64,000 nucleotides of DNA. Source: Motilibacter aurantiacus. GTDB taxonomy: Bacteria > Actinomycetota > Actinomycetes > Motilibacterales > Motilibacteraceae. Location: the NCBI RefSeq assembly GCF_011250645.1, contig NZ_JAANNO010000003.1:340117-404116 (forward strand). The letters run 5' to 3'. The notes under the pieces were generated by a model. It saw only the letters and a list, made by a program, of their open reading frames with translations, searched no databases and had not been told where the DNA came from. Positions 59,690 to 64,000 of the stretch are shown here, piece by piece; positions within the stretch are counted from its first letter, which is position 1, and the number at the start of each line of letters is the position of its first letter. The position numbers and the translations under genes are program-made.

Positions 59690-61691
59690 CGCCGGGCACG
59701 GCACGCCCCGGAAGCCAGAAGCGGACTTCGGTGCCGCGGCCCTCTGCCGGGCCGACCTGCCACCACCCGCCGGCGATCTCGGCGCGCTCGCGCATGGTAG
59801 CCAGCCCCAGGTGCCCGGCGGGCGAGGTCTCCAGCCCGGGGTCGATCCCGACGCCGTCGTCGATGACCTGGACGAGGACGCCACCGTTCTCCTGCCCGAC
59901 CCGCACGGTGGCGTGCGCGGCACCCGAGTGGGCGCGCACGTTGACCAGCGCCTCACGAGCCACGCGGTACGCCACCACCCGGGTGGGCGTCTCCGGCTCC
60001 TCCTCCAGCTCACCCTCGATGGCCCAGCCGATGCCGGTGTCCTCCAGCACATGGGCGGCGGCGTTGCGCAGCGCCTGCACCAGGCCGGTGTTGAGCGCCG
60101 GGGTCTCCAGGTCGAAGAGCAGCTGACGCAGCCGCGAGGTGGCCTCGCTGACGTTTGCCTGCAGCCGGCCGAGCAGCTCCAGGTGCGCCTGCCCGTCACC
60201 GGCGAGGCGCCGAGCGAGCAGGCCGAGCCGCAGGTCGACCGCCGCCAGCACCTGGATCGTGTCGTCGTGCACGCCGGCGGCGATGCTGCGGCGCTCCTCC
60301 TCCTGGGCCGTGACCAGCCGGGCCAGCAGCGCGGCGCGTTGCCGGTCCAGCTGGCGCAGCCTCAGCTCGGCCTCCCGCCGGGCGGAGATGTCCTGCAGCA
60401 CCGCGCCCACCCCGAGGGGGGCCTGCGTCTCCGGATGGCTCACCAGGAACGCGCTGCCGGCCAGCGGGATGTCCACGTCGGGCTCGTCCACGCGCCGCAG
60501 CTGCAGCTCCCCGGTCCAGGTGCCGTTCTCGGCCAGGGCGTCCCGCTGCTCGGCGAAGACCCCGGCACTGGCGGCGCTCATGAGGTCGTACGCCGACACC
60601 TGCGTGATCTCCGCGTCCGGCCGGATGCCGAGCAGCCGCCGCCCGGCCGGGTTGAGGTACTCGACGCGGTACTCCGGGCGGGGCCCGACGAGCAGGATCG
60701 CCTCGGCAGACCCGTCGGTCAGGGCCTTGAACCGCAGCAGCTCCTCCCGGGAGCTGGCCAGCGCCCGCTGCCGGTCGCGCACCTCCTGCAGCAGCCGGGC
60801 GTTGTCCAGGGCGAGGGCGGCCCGGTGGGCGATCTCGGCCGCCAGCGTCTCCTCCTCGGCGGTGTAGGCCTTCCGGGTGACCGAGCGGCCGAGGAGCAGC
60901 GTGCCCAGCAGGTGCGTACGCGCGCGCAGCGGCACGCACAGCAGCTGGAAGTCCCCGAGGTCGGAGTTGGGCGACGTACCCGGCAGCGCGTCCGCGGACG
61001 CGACCACCCGGGTGACCGGCCCCCCGGCCGCCGCCGCGTCGTCGATGAGGCGACGGATCGCCGGCTGCGGGGGCAGCACGCCGAGCTCGCCCTGCAGGAA
61101 GCCCAGGCTCCCGTCGACGGGGGGCCGGACCGCGGCCACCCGCGGCTCCTCCCCGGGGCCGCCGAGCCGGATGACCGCGTGGTCGCCGACCAGCTCGCGC
61201 GCCGCGTGCACGGCCACGTCCAGCACCGTCGGCACGTCCAGCGCGGCCTCGTCGAGCGCGGTCGACAGGTCGGCCAGCGCCACCGCGCGCCGCTCGGCCC
61301 ACCGCCGGCGGCGCTCCGCGCGCAGCCAGCCGCTGACGTCGTGGGCGGCGACGAGCGTCCCCACCACCGCCCCGCTCGCGTCGTGCACCGGCTGGAAGCG
61401 GGCCCGGACGACGTACTCGTCGTAGACCTCCTGCGCCGCGAACCCCTCGCCCGTCTCCACCGCGCGCCGGACATGGCGCAGCGTGTTGGGCTGCGTGGCG
61501 TAGATCTGCTCGTAGTGCAGCCCGATCGCGCCGCCCGGGCCGAACGGCGTGTACGCGACGCCGGGCCCTTCGAACATCGTGCAGATGCCCGCGCTGTCGA
61601 AGCAGATGAAGATCGCCGAGTCGTCCTCGAGCGCTTCGGGGTTGCCCGCAGAGCCGGCACCGTCGGCGAGCAGCAGGTCCGCCTCCTCCAT
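59676..61691 (-). CDS. PAS-GAF-PAS sensor histidine kinase (HisKA_3/NarL-type)
   Basis: 671 aa, no membrane segment. The N-terminal PAS (about 25-135) has two cysteines in IFICFDSAGICTMFEGPGVA. A GAF domain (about 150-310) has LLGTLLLGRSVTRKAYTAEE and a second PAS (about 325-445) AILLVGPRPEYRVEYLNPAG. The dimerisation/phosphoacceptor region EEERRSIAAGVHDDTIQVLA has its His near 473. The HATPase has VAREALVNVRAHSGAAHATV, VIDDGVGIDPGLETSPAGHL and GLATMRERAEIAGG. Probably a soluble sensor of a cytoplasmic or redox signal, signalling to the adjacent receiver. Confidence 0.9.
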   Translation of the reverse strand: MEEADLLLADGAGSAGNPEALEDDSAIFICFDSAGICTMFEGPGVAYTPFGPGGAIGLHYEQIYATQPNTLRHVRRAVETGEGFAAQEVYDEYVVRARFQPVHDASGAVVGTLVAAHDVSGWLRAERRRRWAERRAVALADLSTALDEAALDVPTVLDVAVHAARELVGDHAVIRLGGPGEEPRVAAVRPPVDGSLGFLQGELGVLPPQPAIRRLIDDAAAAGGPVTRVVASADALPGTSPNSDLGDFQLLCVPLRARTHLLGTLLLGRSVTRKAYTAEEETLAAEIAHRAALALDNARLLQEVRDRQRALASSREELLRFKALTDGSAEAILLVGPRPEYRVEYLNPAGRRLLGIRPDAEITQVSAYDLMSAASAGVFAEQRDALAENGTWTGELQLRRVDEPDVDIPLAGSAFLVSHPETQAPLGVGAVLQDISARREAELRLRQLDRQRAALLARLVTAQEEERRSIAAGVHDDTIQVLAAVDLRLGLLARRLAGDGQAHLELLGRLQANVSEATSRLRQLLFDLETPALNTGLVQALRNAAAHVLEDTGIGWAIEGELEEEPETPTRVVAYRVAREALVNVRAHSGAAHATVRVGQENGGVLVQVIDDGVGIDPGLETSPAGHLGLATMRERAEIAGGWWQVGPAEGRGTEVRFWLPGRAVPGVSGT

Positions 61692-61838
61692 GACCGCGAT
61701 CGTGTCACGAGGCGCCCGCCCCGCGGCCGCCGCCGTGCGCGTGGAGCCCGGAACTGCGGCGTGTGCAGGTCAGTGCTTGGGTAGGCGGGGTCGGCGACGG
61801 AACTCGTCGACTTTCCTCGACAGACCCAGGAGGCGGAC

Positions 61839-62135
61839 ATGGCCCTCGACGACAGCGACATCACCAGCGGCTCGGACGGCGGGGCGGACGGCGGCGCGGA
61901 CAGCGGCGCCCACGGCCCGGCCGACGGCGGCGCCGCCAGCATCCCCGGCGAGCACGACGGCGGAGCCGACGGCGGCGCGGACAGCGGCGCCCACGGCCCG
62001 GCCGACGGCGGCGCCGGCACCACGATCCCGGGCGAGCACGACGGCGGAGCCGACGGCGGCGCCGACTCCGGGGCCGGCGACGGCGGGGCCGACTCCGGCG
62101 CCGGTGACGGCGGCGCGGACAGCTCCGCGTCCTGA
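61839..62135 (+). CDS. Gly/Ala/Asp repeat protein, candidate substrate of the JmjC enzyme
   Basis: 98 aa, almost wholly Gly, Ala, Asp, Ser with periodic His and Pro. A ~23-residue unit (DGGADGGADSGAHGPADGGA, then a variable link with IPGEH) occurs twice, preceded by a partial copy and followed by DGGADSGAGD repeats. The DNA repeats too (about 69-base unit). ATG with AGGAGGCGGAC, so it is translated. Ten bases before the JmjC/cupin gene. No signal peptide, no Cys. It resembles Asp/Gly calcium-binding or precursor-type repeats. Function unknown; the operon suggests it is the hydroxylation substrate. Confidence 0.65.
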   Translation: MALDDSDITSGSDGGADGGADSGAHGPADGGAASIPGEHDGGADGGADSGAHGPADGGAGTTIPGEHDGGADGGADSGAGDGGADSGAGDGGADSSAS

Positions 62136-62145
62136 GCCGGGCCGC

Positions 62146-63393
62146 ATGACCCAGCTCGTCGACGGCCTGCGCCGGGCGGACGCCACGTCCCGCCCGGCGC
62201 TGGGCCGCTGCATCGCTGTTCCCGCCGCGGAGTTCGCCGCGGACTACTGGGGCCGGTCGGCGCTGCTGACCCGGGCCGCCGAGCTCGCGGGCGGGTTCGA
62301 GGACCTGCTCAGCCTCGACGACGTCGACGAGCTGGTCTCGCGGCGCGGCCTGCGCACCCCCTTCCTCCGGGTGGCCAAGGACGGCCAGGTCATCGACCCC
62401 AAGCGCTGGACCGGCGGGGGCGGGGCCGGTGCCGAGGTCTCCGACCAGGTCCAGGACGACGCGCTCACCGGGCTCTTCGCGGACGGCGCCTCCCTGGTCC
62501 TGCAGGGCCTGCACCGCACCTGGCCGCCGATCGTGGAGTTCGCCGCGGCCCTCGCGGCCGAGCTCGGGCACCCGGTCCAGGCCAACGCGTACATCACTCC
62601 CCCGCAGTCGCGCGGGTTCGACCCGCACTACGACGTCCACGACGTGTTCGTGCTGCAGCTGTCGGGCGAGAAGCGCTGGCGCATCCACCGGCCCGTGCTC
62701 GAGCACCCGCTGCGCAGCCAGCCGTGGACCGACCGCAAGGCCGACGTCGCGGCCCAGGCCCAGGGCGAGCCGTTCCTCGACACCGTCCTGCGGCCCGGCG
62801 ACGTGCTCTACCTGCCGCGCGGCTGGCTGCACGCCGCCGAGGCGCTGGGCGACGTCTCCGCGCACCTGACGATCGGCATCCACACGGTCACGCGGTACGC
62901 GCTGGTCGAGGCCCTCACGGGCCTGGCCGCCCGTTCCCCGCAGCTGCGCACGTCGCTGCCGCTCGGGGTCGACGTGGCCGACCCGGAGCAGCTGCGCGAG
63001 GACCTCGCCGCGACCCTGGAGGCGCTGGCGGCGGCCGTGCGCGACGTGCCGGCCGAGGACGTGGCTGCGCGGCTGCGGCGGCAGGTGTGGCCGCAGACCC
63101 GGCCTGCCCCCGTGTCGCCCATCCGGCAGGCGGCCGCCTCCCGCTCGGTCGCCGCCGACACCGTCGTACGCCTGCGGCCCGCGCTCCACGCGCGGCTCGC
63201 CCCCGGCGACGGCGAGGTCACGCTGCTGCTGCGCGGCCGGCAGCTGACCCTGCCAGCGGCAACCCGCGCGGCCCTGGAGGACCTGTTGAGCGGGGAGCCC
63301 CGCTCCGTGGGGCGCCTTCCGGGGCTCGAGCCGGACGAGGCCGTCGTCCTGGTCGGCCGGCTGCTCAGGGAAGCGGTCGTCGTCCCCGCCTGA
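62146..63393 (+). CDS. JmjC/cupin_4 (ROXA-like) 2-oxoglutarate oxygenase
   Basis: 415 aa. Fe(II)-binding facial triad: HYD (His161, Asp163) in FDPHYDVHDVFVLQLSGEKR, and His229 in LPRGWLHAAEALGDVSAHLT, with TPFLRVAKDGQVIDPKRW in the N-terminal part. The C-terminal ~170 residues are helical winged-helix-like, as in ROXA/MINA53 ribosomal oxygenases. The known enzymes hydroxylate His or Arg of ribosomal proteins; actinobacterial homologues have no known substrate. Ten bases after the repeat protein gene, so likely co-translated. Confidence 0.85.
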   Translation: MTQLVDGLRRADATSRPALGRCIAVPAAEFAADYWGRSALLTRAAELAGGFEDLLSLDDVDELVSRRGLRTPFLRVAKDGQVIDPKRWTGGGGAGAEVSDQVQDDALTGLFADGASLVLQGLHRTWPPIVEFAAALAAELGHPVQANAYITPPQSRGFDPHYDVHDVFVLQLSGEKRWRIHRPVLEHPLRSQPWTDRKADVAAQAQGEPFLDTVLRPGDVLYLPRGWLHAAEALGDVSAHLTIGIHTVTRYALVEALTGLAARSPQLRTSLPLGVDVADPEQLREDLAATLEALAAAVRDVPAEDVAARLRRQVWPQTRPAPVSPIRQAAASRSVAADTVVRLRPALHARLAPGDGEVTLLLRGRQLTLPAATRAALEDLLSGEPRSVGRLPGLEPDEAVVLVGRLLREAVVVPA

Positions 63394-63427
63394 CGCCGCC
63401 ACCGGCACGCCCCGCCCTGCACGACCG

Positions 63428-63497
63428 CGCGGCCACCCGTTCGGCCTGCCCACACGCCCGTTGCGGCGGTGGTGACGAGGCCGAACGGGTGGCCGCG
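63428..63497. repeat. 20-bp perfect inverted repeat downstream of the JmjC gene
   Basis: Arms at 63428-63447 (CGCGGCCACCCGTTCGGCCT) and 63478-63497 are perfect inverted complements separated by 30 bases. It starts 35 bases after the JmjC stop codon. No U-tract. It could be a terminator for the repeat-protein operon or a structured RNA/operator site. Confidence 0.8.
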
Positions 63498-63589
63498 GGC
63501 CATAGGGCCTAGTGCTCGTGACCTCCCCGTTGCAGGGTGACACCCGACCGGCGCATCAGTGGCGAACGATCACGACCGAGAGGTATTCC

Positions 63590-63769
63590 ATGGCAACCAA
63601 GACGACCGGAGCAGCGGCCACGACCGCCTCCGACCTCTGCATGGGGCTCCTCGCTGCCGGGCTGCCCCTGGCGCTCATCTGCGACCTGACCGACCCGTAC
63701 ATGGCGACGTCGCGCGACATCCTCGAGCACGAGGGACGCCCGGAGGTCGCTTGGTGGCAGGCCGGATGA
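63590..63769 (+). CDS. Small hypothetical protein (59 aa)
   Basis: 59 aa: TKTTGAAATTASDLCMGLLA, AGLPLALICDLTDPYMATSR, ending DILEHEGRPEVAWWQAG. Two Cys, a short hydrophobic middle segment, and an acidic C-terminus with paired Trp. ATG with GAGAGGTATTCC. Followed by tRNA-Lys. No family recognised. Confidence 0.6.
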   Translation: MATKTTGAAATTASDLCMGLLAAGLPLALICDLTDPYMATSRDILEHEGRPEVAWWQAG

Positions 63770-63849
63770 CGGCTGGCGGCGCGCACGCCTCGGCCGAGGG
63801 CGGCACCCCGCTGGGTGTCCCCCTCTGGTGCTGGTAGTCTTACTGCCGC

Positions 63850-63922
<73 letters not shown>

Positions 63923-63928
63923 CAACTG

Positions 63929-63960
63929 GTCAGGGCGCTCCTTTTCCGGGGCGCCCTGAC
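63929..63960 (+). terminator. Terminator after tRNA-Lys
   Basis: GTCAGGGCGC (63929-63938) and GCGCCCTGAC (63951-63960) form a perfect 10-bp stem, extended by TCC/GGG pairs around a TTTT loop, seven bases after the tRNA. Followed by GTGTTCTCC. Confidence 0.75.
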
Positions 63961-64000
63961 GTGTTCTCCGGGTTGCGTGTTCTCCGGGTTGCGTGTTCTC
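63961..64000 (+). repeat. 16-bp tandem repeat at the window's right edge
   Basis: GTGTTCTCCGGGTTGC is repeated exactly twice and a third copy is cut by the window edge (63961-64000). It begins directly after the tRNA-Lys terminator. No open frame supported here. Confidence 0.8.

Noticed and set aside
61760..61790. Stress sigma (SigB/SigF-like) promoter GTGT..GGGTA ahead of the repeat protein
   Set aside because: The -35-like part is weak and the spacing short; not enough to call a promoter.

Overview
The window comes from the chromosome of a high-GC Gram-positive bacterium (Actinomycetota). By eye GC is well above 70%, third codon positions are almost all G or C, GTG starts are common, and adjacent genes are often joined by 4-base GTGA/ATGA overlaps. 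The gene content also fits: hybrid cobalamin pathway with CobN, oligoribonuclease, CtaG/CopD, a WXG100-like cluster, PadR with an FtsX-type exporter. I cannot place it to genus from sequence alone. No phage, insertion sequence or CRISPR array is visible. The region looks like ordinary core and accessory chromosome.

Layout. 1-8.6 kb (minus): a cobalamin operon led by a cobalamin riboswitch, with a fused chelatase ATPase/VWA subunit, then cobO, cobB, cobI, cobM, cobL and a CbiG-CobJ fusion that runs off the left edge. 8.7-10.1 kb: a UPF0126 membrane protein and a sulfotransferase-like gene. 10.2-14.6 kb: PadR regulator, ABC ATPase and FtsX permease in one overlapping operon behind a palindromic operator. 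14.6-17.0 kb: two paralogous small exported proteins on the minus strand flanking a plus-strand PqqD/HPr-kinase-like gene, a compact cassette I cannot match to a described system. 17.1-23.5 kb (minus): a second cobalamin operon (cbiB, cobQ, cobN) with its own riboswitch. 23.7-26.3 kb: a polar amino-acid ABC importer, followed by tRNA-Arg(UCU). 26.5-30.4 kb: secreted M14 metallocarboxypeptidase and a Gfo/Idh oxidoreductase. 30.4-33.0 kb (minus): copC and a CopD-CtaG fusion. 33.2-34.0 kb: orn and tRNA-His. 34.1-37.9 kb: an orphan WXG100/LXG-like secretion cluster and small hypotheticals. 37.9-41.1 kb (minus): glycosyltransferase, ATP-grasp-like protein, APC transporter.

41.2-45.7 kb holds a beta-carbonic anhydrase, an aspartate/glutamate racemase, a pterin dehydratase, a GH88-type unsaturated glucuronyl hydrolase and a sulfatase with a leaderless-type promoter. 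45.7-49.1 kb encodes two adjacent membrane-associated GTPases. 49.1-54.7 kb (minus) has a small hypothetical, a DUF2071 protein, DNA polymerase IV, a HAD phosphatase, a secreted Ig-like protein and a GT20 trehalose-phosphate-synthase-like enzyme. 54.8-61.7 kb is signalling-rich: STAS-like protein, GAF-PAS-GGDEF diguanylate cyclase, an M4 protease with its emfourin-type inhibitor, fdhD, a receiver-only response regulator and a PAS/GAF histidine kinase. 61.8-63.8 kb: a Gly/Asp/Ala repeat protein beside a JmjC/cupin oxygenase (a candidate substrate-hydroxylase pair), a 20-bp inverted repeat, a 59-residue protein, tRNA-Lys(CUU), a terminator and the start of a 16-bp tandem repeat.

Most likely to repay follow-up are the PqqD/HprK cassette (14.6-17.0 kb), the repeat-protein/JmjC pair (61.8-63.4 kb) and the orphan secretion cluster (34.1-37.5 kb). 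All functional statements rest on reading motifs; no database search was possible.
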